Below, in pieces: positions 38,194-46,890 of a DNA stretch of 48,565 nt. Both the position numbers and the translations under genes were made by a program. The stretch's first letter is position 1. Each line of letters starts with the position of its first letter. Below the pieces are notes generated by a model that saw nothing but the letters and a program-made list of their open reading frames with translations, searched no databases and was not told where the DNA came from. This DNA is from Corynebacterium sp. ACRPH (GTDB lineage Bacteria > Actinomycetota > Actinomycetes > Mycobacteriales > Mycobacteriaceae): the NCBI RefSeq assembly GCF_022347285.1, contig NZ_JAKRND010000017.1:1-48565 (forward strand). The letters run 5' to 3'.

Positions 38194-41100
38194 CTAGTCC
38201 GAGAACTTCATCGGCCCGTTGTACCAGAGCCCAGAGCGCTTATCCGTCTCCGTATCCAGCTTCACCGGCTTCGGCTTATCGCCGTTCGCATTCGGGAACG
38301 GGGTCAGCTTATCCAGCACACCCCAGTCTCGCTGCCAGTCGTCCTGCAGGTAGGTCGGTATCTCCTCGGCCTGCGAGGTCATCTGCACCAGCCCGTAGGA
38401 GCCACCACCGGAGTAGTCCATCACCGGCGTGTGGTTGCTGCGGACGTCGTGGTCCGGCGAAATGCGGAACTCTGCTGCCTCGGCCACGCCCGCCCAGTGG
38501 TCGTACGGCTTCTGGCACGGGAACTGGAAAGCGATGGTCCAGTCCAGCAGCGTCGGCGCTTCGGAGCCCACGTAGTCGTTCAGTGACTCCATCTCTGGCA
38601 CGCGCGGCGGTGTAATGGCAATCCACTGTGTGGGCGTCAGGTTCGGATCGTTCGCCACAATGCGTACCGAGTCCGCGTCCTCCGGAACTTCGTCCATCGG
38701 GATGCGCAGGTTACGCCACTCGGGCGCGTAGCCCGGATCCAGCGGAATCTGCTCGCCGAGCACCTCAAAGTCCTCAGCCTTCTTGGAACCACCGGACTTG
38801 CCGAACTGAACCTTGATCTCCTGGCCGTACTTGAAGACGCCGTCCATGTCGAAGTGTCCGACCTGCCCGGCCACGCTGAACACTAGCAGCGGCAGACCCT
38901 CGCGGTCCTCCGGCAGGCTGTACCAGCTGGTCGTGGTGTTCGCGGGTGTCTGCAGGCCCTCGGTGTACGAGCCGACCACTGGCACCTTGTTCGCGTCGAT
39001 TCCGAACGGCAGCACGGCATAGGATCCGTTCACGCCCTTGGTGGCCTTCAGGCCGCCGGTGGTGCCGGATGCGTCGCCGCCGTCGTTGCCGTCATTGCTG
39101 CTCGTCTCTCCCTCGGACTTGTTCGTTGTCCTATCCTGTGACGCCGCATTCTGCGTGTCTCCCTGGTCAGAGGAAGCGTTCGTGTCGTCGGAGCCGGAAT
39201 CCTCGCTACGGAACTGGTCGGAAGAGCCCACCGTGGCCTGGGAGTTGCCGGTGGACTTGGAGTCGATCTTGGCGGGGATGTTGTTCGGCTCGAAGCCGCG
39301 CCCCCCGCCGCTGGTCAGGGATTCCTTCAGGGAGCTGCCGTCGGCAGGCTGGAGGAAGGAGTCGTTGGTGTTGGTCTCCACCAGAACATCCGCAGCCTGG
39401 TTACAGGTCTGGCCCGTGAGAGCCATCACGTTGCCCTTGCCCACGGAGTAGGCGGGCCACTGGCTGACCATGCCCTTCGTCAGGGAGGCCAGGGTGAACA
39501 CGACCGTGAAGGCCGTCAGCACGGCGATTGGCGCGGCCGTCAGGCCGCGGAACTGATGGAGCTTCTTAGTCTCGGCCCGCTCAAGATCTGCCACTTCCGA
39601 TTCGGTGGTGGCACGGGCGCGTTTGGCGTCCGCAAGAAAGCCGACGATCACACCCCAGAAAAGAACCACGACAGATACAGCAAGCATCACGGTGCTAGCG
39701 GTGATACCAGAGAGCTGCACCGGCTTATCCCACCACGGCACACCGTAGGAGGACAGGTACCACCAACCGTTCGGGCCGGCGAGGGTGAAGGCGAACAGCA
39801 TCAGGGTAGAGCCCAGGAACAGCAGTTGGTTGCGCCTGGTCTGCAGTGCGAAGCGCGAGGCGGCAACGGATGCTAGGGCCGTCAGCGCAGCACCGATACC
39901 CGCGAACACGCCGAAGTGGTGGGTCCACTTGGTGGGCGTGAACGTCATGAAGAACAGCGTGCCCAGAATGATCAGCAACAGGCGAGTGGACGGAGCCTTA
40001 GCAGTACCGGTGATGCGCCCGTTGCGCAGCATGGCAGCCACGACGATGCCAATGCAGAAGAACAGCATGACCATGGTGAAGCGGCGCGGGAAGCTGCCGT
40101 CGACGGTCTGCTCCATGAGGGCTTCGTAGCGACGGAACTCCTCGAACCACTGCATAGACGGGCCGATTTCTCCACGCAGCTTGATGGCCTCGGCGACGGT
40201 GCGCAGCGTCTGGTCTGCGAACACAGCCGTGAGGATCGCGGTGCCGGCGGCCAGGAACGGCGCGATCTGCGCCAGGATGGCCGCAATGACCGTCTTCTTC
40301 GGGGCACCCTTCGGCGCGCCCAACAGAGGCAGGCGGCGGGTGAGAATGCGGATCAGCGCGCCCAGGGAGGCCAGCAGGGCGGAGACGGCCATCAGGCCAG
40401 TCGGGCCCGCTCCCAGCGCCAGGGTGGCGATGATCGTGCCGACCGCGGCGGGCAGCAGGCGGTGGGTGGCGATGGCGCGTTCGAAGGAGACCCAAGCCAG
40501 CAGGGAGAGCACGGCGATGATCGGCTCCGGGCGCGTGCCGTTGTTGAAGGTCATCCAGAACAGCAGGAACGTTGCCGCCATGGTCCAGTGGGCGACTTGG
40601 CGCTGGTTGATCTTGGCGCCGAGGCGTGGCATGACCTCACGGGAAAGGAACAGCCACGTGACAATGCCCGCGATCAGAGAGGGCAGGCGCATCCAGATGG
40701 ATGCGGAGGTGACCTGCGTCATCAGTGCCAGCAGGTCGTAGAACGGCGATCCGAAGGGGGATTCCGGTACGCCGAACCAGCGGTAGTAGTTGGCCATGTA
40801 GCCGGACTCGTGGGAGACCTTGGCCATGGTCAGCAAGTAGCCGTCATCCGAGGTGTTGGCACCGACAAAGTACCAGGCCAGCAGGATGAAGCCGACTACG
40901 CCGTCGAGAGGTCGGGGCTTCCACCAGTCGCGGTGGAACAGGCGGCGGGACGTAGTTCGCTTGTCGAGGATATCGATGCGGTACAGACAGTACAGGGCAA
41001 TCGCGGTGGCGATGATGCCCACGAAGATGGCCAGGTACTTGATGGCCGACGGGGAAGAGGTGAAGCGCGAATCGACGGTGACGTGTGCCTGGAAGCCCGC

Positions 41101-41667
41101 GTCGATCGTGCTGTTGGAGTTCTTCTCCGTGTTCTTGATATCCGTGTAGATGCCGGTGAGAGCGGGGCGAACGTCGGCATCGATGGTGGAATCCAACGCG
41201 TAGTCCAGGTGCTTGTCTGCGTCCGGAACCCAGGCGCGGGTGGATTCGTAGTCGGAGGTGATGCGCAGCTGCGCGTCGTCCGGCAGCTTCCGCAGAGCGT
41301 CCTTATTAATGGACAGCGGGACGACGTTGCGCACGACCACGTCGAGGCTGTCGTCGGTGGAGCGGACGAACATGCCGCGCAGGGTGGCCTCTGTGGATTC
41401 TGGCGGGAGGGTGGACAGAATGTTTGTCGCACCGCTTTCCAGGTTGCGAACTTCCTGGATGGGAACCGTGATGTCTACGTCTTGGGGGACGTAGGAGATC
41501 AGGGGCGCCTGGACGGATGTGAGGTCATCGTCCTGAGGCCAGTTGAAAGAGGACTGTACCTGGTTTACAGGCAGGAAAGGCAAAGAAAGGAACATCACCA
41601 TGCCGATGAGGCCGGAGATGATGGACGCTAACTTTAGTTTCCCTGTTGGCTGCTGAACTTTAGACAC
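38194..41667 (-). CDS. embC: Arabinosyltransferase Emb (EmbC-type)
   Basis: 1157 residues. After the first helix comes an extracytoplasmic domain (about 40-200), then a GT-C membrane core with the acidic NTSDDGYLLTMAKVSHESGY motif and a proline-motif region. The C-terminal domain is carbohydrate-binding (GSYGLVQMTSQAEEIPTYLQ, then WQRDWG). Emb enzymes add arabinofuranose from decaprenyl-phosphoarabinose to arabinogalactan and are the target of ethambutol; corynebacteria usually have one copy. A polar linker (about 840-905, Ser/Asp/Asn-rich) is unusually long. The GTG at 41667 has TACAAT eight bases before it (leaderless). aftA lies upstream on the same strand. Confidence 0.95.
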   Translation of the reverse strand: MSKVQQPTGKLKLASIISGLIGMVMFLSLPFLPVNQVQSSFNWPQDDDLTSVQAPLISYVPQDVDITVPIQEVRNLESGATNILSTLPPESTEATLRGMFVRSTDDSLDVVVRNVVPLSINKDALRKLPDDAQLRITSDYESTRAWVPDADKHLDYALDSTIDADVRPALTGIYTDIKNTEKNSNSTIDAGFQAHVTVDSRFTSSPSAIKYLAIFVGIIATAIALYCLYRIDILDKRTTSRRLFHRDWWKPRPLDGVVGFILLAWYFVGANTSDDGYLLTMAKVSHESGYMANYYRWFGVPESPFGSPFYDLLALMTQVTSASIWMRLPSLIAGIVTWLFLSREVMPRLGAKINQRQVAHWTMAATFLLFWMTFNNGTRPEPIIAVLSLLAWVSFERAIATHRLLPAAVGTIIATLALGAGPTGLMAVSALLASLGALIRILTRRLPLLGAPKGAPKKTVIAAILAQIAPFLAAGTAILTAVFADQTLRTVAEAIKLRGEIGPSMQWFEEFRRYEALMEQTVDGSFPRRFTMVMLFFCIGIVVAAMLRNGRITGTAKAPSTRLLLIILGTLFFMTFTPTKWTHHFGVFAGIGAALTALASVAASRFALQTRRNQLLFLGSTLMLFAFTLAGPNGWWYLSSYGVPWWDKPVQLSGITASTVMLAVSVVVLFWGVIVGFLADAKRARATTESEVADLERAETKKLHQFRGLTAAPIAVLTAFTVVFTLASLTKGMVSQWPAYSVGKGNVMALTGQTCNQAADVLVETNTNDSFLQPADGSSLKESLTSGGGRGFEPNNIPAKIDSKSTGNSQATVGSSDQFRSEDSGSDDTNASSDQGDTQNAASQDRTTNKSEGETSSNDGNDGGDASGTTGGLKATKGVNGSYAVLPFGIDANKVPVVGSYTEGLQTPANTTTSWYSLPEDREGLPLLVFSVAGQVGHFDMDGVFKYGQEIKVQFGKSGGSKKAEDFEVLGEQIPLDPGYAPEWRNLRIPMDEVPEDADSVRIVANDPNLTPTQWIAITPPRVPEMESLNDYVGSEAPTLLDWTIAFQFPCQKPYDHWAGVAEAAEFRISPDHDVRSNHTPVMDYSGGGSYGLVQMTSQAEEIPTYLQDDWQRDWGVLDKLTPFPNANGDKPKPVKLDTETDKRSGLWYNGPMKFSD

Positions 41668-41755
41668 AACAGGTAATTGTAGGCCACGGTCGGGCTAACA
41701 CAGAACTCAATTAGCCTATTCGCCGGGATTTCTGTTAATTCCTGTTACTTAGAGA

Positions 41756-41774
41756 GTCTTTTGTGACGCCACCT
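41756..41774 (+). repeat. Dispersed T-rich/TGACGCC motif between aftA and emb
   Basis: GTCTTTTGTGACGCCACCT, a strong copy in the 185-bp gap upstream of emb. It is oriented opposite to the flanking genes. Confidence 0.6.
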
Positions 41775-41852
41775 ACAGTGTGCGCGGCGCCAGGGACCTG
41801 CTGGTGTGCGCAGCTCCGCTACCTAGCGTTGGATTGCTCAGCGCTGGGTGAC

Positions 41853-43898
41853 TCAGCGCTGGCGCACCGCGATGACAAACGGCCCGACCTGGTGCAGATC
41901 CCAGCCTTCGGAGAACGCAGAGGCATCGAAGTGGATCGCGCGGAACCGTACATTCGGCTGGCTGGGGTAGATGTCATCTGCTACCAAGTAGGTAAATGTG
42001 CTGTCAGCGTCGTCGGCGCCGTCGCTGCTGCTATCGGTTGAATCCAACTGCCCGCGCATGAGTAGCGCGTCGGGTGCCTTCCACCCATATTCCTTTTCTG
42101 CGTTGTCCATCGCAGCCAGCAGGTCCTTGGGTTCCGCGATCTTGCTCCAGCCCTCGATCTCCTCGTTGCGGCGAGCGAAGTCACCCAACGGGTTGGCATA
42201 GTGCGAGGTAAAGGCCTGGTAGGCGTGGTACGGGTAGTAGGCCAAGAAGCTCTTCTCGTCCGTGAGCAGCACCTTTCCGGACCGGCCACCGAGCTCCTCG
42301 GAGAGGACCTCGTCTACCTGTGAATAGTACACGGCGGAATCGCCCGGAAGCTTGTCCGCGCGTTTTCCTTCGCCGTCAGTGTCGGTGTAGGCCGTGTCGA
42401 TGTGGTTTTCGTGCTCGTGGGGGATCTGCGTCGCATAGTGAATGCCACATACGGCCATCACGATAGCCATCACGCGACTGATTAGTACGCCATTCACAGG
42501 CTTGCGGCCCGCTGCCGCCGTGAACTGCGGAACATACACCAGTCGCCAATCGGCGATGGCTAGCACGCCCGAAACGGCGAGGATAATGCTGATTGGCACA
42601 GCCATGCGGAAGCCCAGCAGCGTGGTGCCGAAGACCGTCATCAGTAGCGACAGGATCACCCATGCGTAGCAGACAAGTAGGCCGAGCGTCAGAGCGCGGA
42701 CGTCGCCGTCTTTGCGCCGGAATACCATCCAGATCAGCGCAATGATGGAGAGGACGCCTATCGCCGCGGACTCGAAGAACGGGGTGGGCACCTGTGTGGC
42801 AACTTCCGGCAGGTAGTGCTGTGCGGTGCTGGTGGAGCCATGGGGCTGGGTGACTAGGCTCCACAGGTACGGCGCCCAGCCCAGCAGGGCAATGGCGATG
42901 GAGCCTGCGCCGATTGCCACCAGCCGGATCAGCGGCTTGATGCCGCGCTCCATAATCGCGCCAGCCACCGCTAGTACCACTACGGTCAGGGCGGATACGG
43001 CGGTGTACAGCGTATAGAGGTTTGCCGAAAGCCCCAGGTAGATGATGGATCCGACGAGCGCGGCGCGCCCTCCGTGGAGCGCGCGCCGGGCGAGGACGAA
43101 CGCTGGCGCCATGCCCATGGCCACGATTGCCGCGTAGGGTTCGTCGCCGCCGGCCGTCAGGGTAACCGTCACGGTCACTAGTGCCAGTGCGCTGGCGATC
43201 GGCAGGGATCCGGAGATGCGCTGCCATACCGGCACCAGCATGCTGGCGGCCATGGCCATCGTGATGAGCGCCCAGGGCTGCATCGCCACCCAGCCGTCCA
43301 GGCCAAAGGTGCGGGCGAACAGTCCGCCGCTGAAGAACCACAGGCCGGGGTAGAAGGACGGCTGATCGATGTAGGCCATGTCCTCCCACCCCAGGTGGTC
43401 GGTCATGCGGGTGAGGAATTGCGTGCGAAACGCCTGGTCTACGCTGATTCCGCCGAGGTAAAGCTGGGTCGCCGCCAGCGGAATGCCCAGCGCTGCCAGC
43501 ACCAGCACGGCCGGCGCTAGGTGCATGATCAACTGCAGTAGGATGGAGACCCACCCGCGCAGAGCTGGTCGCTGCGATCTTCGCGCCCCTAAGCTCTTGC
43601 CCTGCGCACCGGTGGCCTGCCCGCTGAGCATCCGGCTCGCCGGGTAGACCCACCAGTAGCAAGCCAGTCCGGTGACTACGACCAGGATGACTATTGCCGC
43701 TGTGGTCAGTCCGCGCAGCACGAAGCTATTGGTAAAAGCAGGGAAGTTCGTGTGCGCCATCAGGTACCACCCCAGGGTGGTTCCGGCGAATGCAAGCGCA
43801 GCGGTTACTACGAGGCGCACGAAAGTCTGGCGGATGGACAGCGCGTCCTTGGTGAAGGGGACCGTCCGATCAGCCTGCGTGGCGGAACTTGAGCTCAT
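41853..43898 (-). CDS. aftA: Galactan 5-O-arabinofuranosyltransferase AftA
   Basis: 681 residues from the ATG at 43898. About eleven to thirteen helices form a GT-C core with HLGWEDMAYIDQPSFYPGLW (Asp/Glu-containing first loop). The soluble C-terminal domain includes EKSFLAYYPYHAYQAFTSHY and ends RAIHFDASAFSEGWDLHQVG PFVIAVRQR (two segments). AftA attaches the first arabinose residues to galactan, priming the chain that Emb extends, and the aftA-emb order is conserved in mycolic-acid actinobacteria. The start is uncertain: AAGAAT six bases before 43898 would fit a leaderless start, and the frame is open to 43967. Confidence 0.93.
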   Translation of the reverse strand: MSSSSATQADRTVPFTKDALSIRQTFVRLVVTAALAFAGTTLGWYLMAHTNFPAFTNSFVLRGLTTAAIVILVVVTGLACYWWVYPASRMLSGQATGAQGKSLGARRSQRPALRGWVSILLQLIMHLAPAVLVLAALGIPLAATQLYLGGISVDQAFRTQFLTRMTDHLGWEDMAYIDQPSFYPGLWFFSGGLFARTFGLDGWVAMQPWALITMAMAASMLVPVWQRISGSLPIASALALVTVTVTLTAGGDEPYAAIVAMGMAPAFVLARRALHGGRAALVGSIIYLGLSANLYTLYTAVSALTVVVLAVAGAIMERGIKPLIRLVAIGAGSIAIALLGWAPYLWSLVTQPHGSTSTAQHYLPEVATQVPTPFFESAAIGVLSIIALIWMVFRRKDGDVRALTLGLLVCYAWVILSLLMTVFGTTLLGFRMAVPISIILAVSGVLAIADWRLVYVPQFTAAAGRKPVNGVLISRVMAIVMAVCGIHYATQIPHEHENHIDTAYTDTDGEGKRADKLPGDSAVYYSQVDEVLSEELGGRSGKVLLTDEKSFLAYYPYHAYQAFTSHYANPLGDFARRNEEIEGWSKIAEPKDLLAAMDNAEKEYGWKAPDALLMRGQLDSTDSSSDGADDADSTFTYLVADDIYPSQPNVRFRAIHFDASAFSEGWDLHQVGPFVIAVRQR

Positions 43899-43978
43899 TG
43901 CTTCATTCTTGCACACGCCCCGGACAACCCCTGTCGTCCGAAGCCGTGTGCGGGTCGCGTCCGTCACGCCCCGCTCAG

Positions 43979-45394
43979 TCAGCGCAGCATGATTGCCCTA
44001 ATCCCGGAGTGGAATCCGTCGCGCAGGCCTACGCGCTGCGTTTCGGAGAGCGTGTACTCGTGCAGAGTCTCGCAAGCAAACTGCAGCAGCGGCCGGTCGA
44101 TCTCCGGAGGCAGCCCGCCGCCCGACAGCAGGTGGGCGTTGTCGCGCTGTTCCTCGTTCGCCACATTGTCGTACCACCACACCGCGTACTGCTGGCCAAT
44201 GTCAGACGGGCTCTGCTCGCCCGCGGTCGCCCACACCTCGTTCGGCAGCGGCACGTAGCGGCTGCGCAGCTTGCGGTGGCGCGCCATCATGCCGGGGTTC
44301 GGGCGCGGCTTCGGCTTGGGTGCTTCTGTTTCTTGTTCTTCTGCTGTCTTATTTGGTGACGCCGTCGTGCCCGGCCCGGCCGCCGCAGCCGACGTGCTGG
44401 TCTCCGCCGGTGTGGGTTGTGCGCTGTCTGCATTCTGTGCAGTTTCGGCTGCCTCGACCGCCTCAGCTGCAGTTTCCGTGGCGGGTTGGGTTGCCGGAGT
44501 TGGGGTGACTTCTTGGTTCACGCTCGGATGGGTGGCGCCCCGGGAGGTGGCGGCAGGGCCGCTGCGCACAGGCTCCGGAATCTGAGGAGTGGTTGGAGCT
44601 TTGGGCTTGGGCGCATCCGCAGGTTTGGGTGCGTCCGCATTGCCGGCGGCGACACTCTCCTCGCCAGCGCTTTTCCCGGCGGCGGTGTCTCCGGGGGTAG
44701 AGCCCCCGGCAGCGCTTTCATCGGCAGGCCCATCCCCGGGAGCGTCGGCGGCGGTGAGTACGCACGGGCTCGAGTCCGCGGGCTCTTCCGCATCGCCCAG
44801 CGGCTTGTCCTCGGGCTGTTCGGGTTGTTCGCCAGTCGGCAGGGGGCCTTCCAGCACTTGCAAGCGCATGGTGTCGCGGAAGTCTTCGCGCGGATCCAAG
44901 ATCGTGGTCGTATCGCAGGCGAAGCGCAGGGCGGAGGACATGGAATCCCAGCCGAAACCGTATAGATGCACGCGGATGCCTGCCGCGACGGCCTCTTCAA
45001 CACCGGGCAGCATGTCGGCGTCACCAGAAACGAGCACGATGTCGGATACCTGGCGCTTCATCGCGGCGATAACGATGTCGGCGACGAGGCGCGTATCCAC
45101 TGCCTTTTGGGTGCGGCGGTCGCCCCATTCGATCAGTTGACCGGCGCGTAGCTGCACGCCCGGCTCGCTGCGCAGGGAGCGCTGGTAGCGGTGGGGGCCG
45201 GAATCGGGGATGCCGTCGTACCAAAATTGCCGGTGAACGGGCTGTTTCAGCTGGTCCTGGATCATCTGGCCGAGGACTGCCACGACCTCCGGAAGGTCTA
45301 TCTCTAACTGGGCGCGAGCCCCGGTGTCCCAGGAGTTATAAAAGCTTGCTAGCAGGTAAGACGTGTCGACATAGACCTGTGTGCGTTCCAACAT
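43979..45394 (-). CDS. NYN-domain (PIN-like RNase fold) protein with long disordered linker
   Basis: 471 residues. The N-terminal NYN domain (about 1-170) shows QVYVDTSYLLASFYNSW (first Asp), QKAVDTRLVADIVIAA and DIVLVSGDADMLPGVEEAVA, the acidic positions of LabA/DUF88-type PIN-like nucleases, so it probably cuts or binds RNA. A linker of about 180 residues rich in Ala/Pro/Thr/Glu follows, then a C-terminal domain (about 370-471: SRYVPLPNEVWATAGEQSPS, DIGQQYAVWWYDNV) that I recognise only as recurrent in actinobacterial NYN proteins. The linker DNA holds a dispersed-motif copy (44345-44364). It diverges from the YtrA-ABC operon across a 187-bp gap. Confidence 0.85.
   Translation of the reverse strand: MLERTQVYVDTSYLLASFYNSWDTGARAQLEIDLPEVVAVLGQMIQDQLKQPVHRQFWYDGIPDSGPHRYQRSLRSEPGVQLRAGQLIEWGDRRTQKAVDTRLVADIVIAAMKRQVSDIVLVSGDADMLPGVEEAVAAGIRVHLYGFGWDSMSSALRFACDTTTILDPREDFRDTMRLQVLEGPLPTGEQPEQPEDKPLGDAEEPADSSPCVLTAADAPGDGPADESAAGGSTPGDTAAGKSAGEESVAAGNADAPKPADAPKPKAPTTPQIPEPVRSGPAATSRGATHPSVNQEVTPTPATQPATETAAEAVEAAETAQNADSAQPTPAETSTSAAAAGPGTTASPNKTAEEQETEAPKPKPRPNPGMMARHRKLRSRYVPLPNEVWATAGEQSPSDIGQQYAVWWYDNVANEEQRDNAHLLSGGGLPPEIDRPLLQFACETLHEYTLSETQRVGLRDGFHSGIRAIMLR
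44345..44364 (+). repeat. Dispersed T-rich/TGACGCC motif in the NYN-gene linker
   Basis: GTCTTATTTGGTGACGCCGT lies within the part coding for the disordered linker (reverse to the gene). The local run of A/T contrasts with the GC-rich linker codons around it. Confidence 0.5.
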
Positions 45395-45475
45395 TGTTCA
45401 TTGCTCTTTTCGTTTCGTTCGTAACTAGTTCTTTTGGGTTCTTTCCCTCTAGCATGCCCGAAAACTTTGTTGTAT

Positions 45476-45499
45476 GGTTAGTTGCACAAGTAACTAACC
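45476..45499. promoter_or_regulatory. Palindromic operator of the YtrA-ABC operon
   Basis: GGTTAGTT (45476-45483) and AACTAACC (45492-45499) are perfect inverted copies separated by 8 bases, about 83 bases before the regulator gene. A further AACTAAC follows at 45501-45507, and GTAACTAGTT lies at 45421-45430. The symmetry and position fit autoregulation by the GntR/YtrA protein encoded next. Confidence 0.7.
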
Positions 45500-45581
45500 A
45501 ACTAACTAGGTGTGTTGAGAGTGCACTGAGGTACAGAGCGCACTGGGAACTTGTTAAGCAGCCCGCGGAAGGAGGTGCCCC

Positions 45582-45956
45582 ATGAATGAATCGTCGACTC
45601 CGCTTTTTCAGCAGGTCGCAGACCTCATCGCGGACGCGATCGTGGATGGATCGCTTACTGAGGGCGAACGCGCGCCATCGACTAACGAACTCGCAGAATT
45701 TCACAGCATCAACCCCGCAACCGCCAGAAAAGGGTTGGCGCTACTTGTCGATCAGGGCGTGTTGGCCAAGAGACGTGGCGTGGGAATGTTCGTTGAACAC
45801 GGCGCCCGCGAGCGAATCCTGGCCTTGCGTAAGGAGGCCTTCGCGGCCAGTTATTTGGTTCCCCTCGTCGACGAGGCCGCCAAGTTGGGCATGAATCGCA
45901 AACAGCTGAAAACCCTCATGGACAAAGTCGCAGAAAGTCGAGGACTCTACGAATGA
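45582..45956 (+). CDS. GntR-family transcriptional regulator, YtrA subfamily
   Basis: 124 residues. A winged-helix domain (PLFQQVADLIADAIVDGSLT, then PSTNELAEFHSINPATARKG and VLAKRRGVGMFV) is followed by a short ~45-residue helical tail for dimerisation, the defining YtrA layout rather than the larger FadR or HutC effector domains. YtrA-type regulators repress adjacent ABC exporters and sense envelope stress or antibiotics. A strong GGAAGGAGG precedes the ATG. The gene overlaps the ABC ATPase gene by 4 bp. Confidence 0.92.
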   Translation: MNESSTPLFQQVADLIADAIVDGSLTEGERAPSTNELAEFHSINPATARKGLALLVDQGVLAKRRGVGMFVEHGARERILALRKEAFAASYLVPLVDEAAKLGMNRKQLKTLMDKVAESRGLYE

Positions 45957-46885
45957 ACGTCACACAATCTTCCGTCGTAGCCTCAGGCGCCGCTCCCGAC
46001 ATTGAACTGCGCGACGTCAGGCGCAAGCTCGGCGCCACTCACGCCCTTGATAGCGCGACGGCGCACCTGCCAGGTGGCCGCGTCTATGGCCTGATCGGCC
46101 GCAACGGTGCAGGTAAGACGACTCTGTTGCGCACAATTTCCGGACAACTGCGCGCCCAGGGCGAAGTCCTTATTGGCGGTCAGCCGGTGTACGACAACAC
46201 GGAAGTGCTGAACAGCTTGATACTGTCTGGCCCTGATGTGCCTTGGCCCGCGGATATTAAGGTCAAGCAGTTACTCAGTGTGGTCGCCGCCCGCTGGGAG
46301 ACTTGGGATCAGCGCTATGCGGGCCAACTCTGCGAAGACTTCGAGGTCGATACGCGCAAACCGCTGTCTAAGCTCTCGCGCGGGCAAAAGTCCCTGGTCT
46401 CGATTGTTATTGGTCTGGCTGCCCAGTGTCCCGTCACCCTCCTCGACGAGCCCTACCTGGGCCTTGACGTGCAGAATCGCGAGCTGTTCTACAAGCATCT
46501 CTTGCAGGACGTGGAACGCAACCCGCGCACATTCATCATCTCGACCCACCACGTCGAAGACGCCGCCCGCATCCTCGACTCCGTCGTCCTCCTCGACAAG
46601 GGCCGCATTACGGGAGTCGGCACCCTCGACGCGATTACCGAACGCATCGCGATCCTCTCTGGTTCCGCCGCGGGAGTCGACGCCGCGCTCGGGGAGGTTG
46701 GGGCTGTGGGTTCTGTTCTTAATGACGCCACGTCCTCCGGCCTACGCCGGGTAGTCCTTGATACTCACGGGCTGGGGACCGATAGCGTGCAGGATCTCGC
46801 CACCCGTATTGAAGGCAGCGGAGTGCGCGTAACCAGCGCGGACCTGGAGAAGGCGGTGCTAGCGCTGACCGGAAGGGAGTTCTAG
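45953..46885 (+). CDS. ABC transporter ATP-binding protein
   Basis: 310 residues: Walker A GRNGAGKTT (49-57), signature LSRGQKS (141-147), Walker B VTLLDEP (161-167), D-loop YLGLD and switch His in ISTHHVED. The C-terminal ~90 residues are an accessory region typical of YtrB-like drug or lipid exporters. It contains LNDATSSG, encoded by a strong dispersed-motif copy (46711-46732). Coupled by ATGA overlap to the regulator and followed closely by the permease gene. Substrate unknown; an antibiotic or envelope-stress exporter is inferred from the YtrA context. Confidence 0.92.
   Translation: MNVTQSSVVASGAAPDIELRDVRRKLGATHALDSATAHLPGGRVYGLIGRNGAGKTTLLRTISGQLRAQGEVLIGGQPVYDNTEVLNSLILSGPDVPWPADIKVKQLLSVVAARWETWDQRYAGQLCEDFEVDTRKPLSKLSRGQKSLVSIVIGLAAQCPVTLLDEPYLGLDVQNRELFYKHLLQDVERNPRTFIISTHHVEDAARILDSVVLLDKGRITGVGTLDAITERIAILSGSAAGVDAALGEVGAVGSVLNDATSSGLRRVVLDTHGLGTDSVQDLATRIEGSGVRVTSADLEKAVLALTGREF
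46713..46732 (+). repeat. Dispersed T-rich/TGACGCC motif inside the ABC ATPase gene
   Basis: CTGTTCTTAATGACGCCACG, a strong copy encoding VLNDAT in the C-terminal accessory region. Confidence 0.65.
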
Positions 46886-46890
46886 CCTTG

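Noticed and set aside
39916..41631. Plus-strand open frame of 571 residues opposite emb.
   Set aside because: Rich in Gln/Arg/Gly/Asp, as expected of the complement of GC-rich membrane-protein codons; emb is certain on the other strand.
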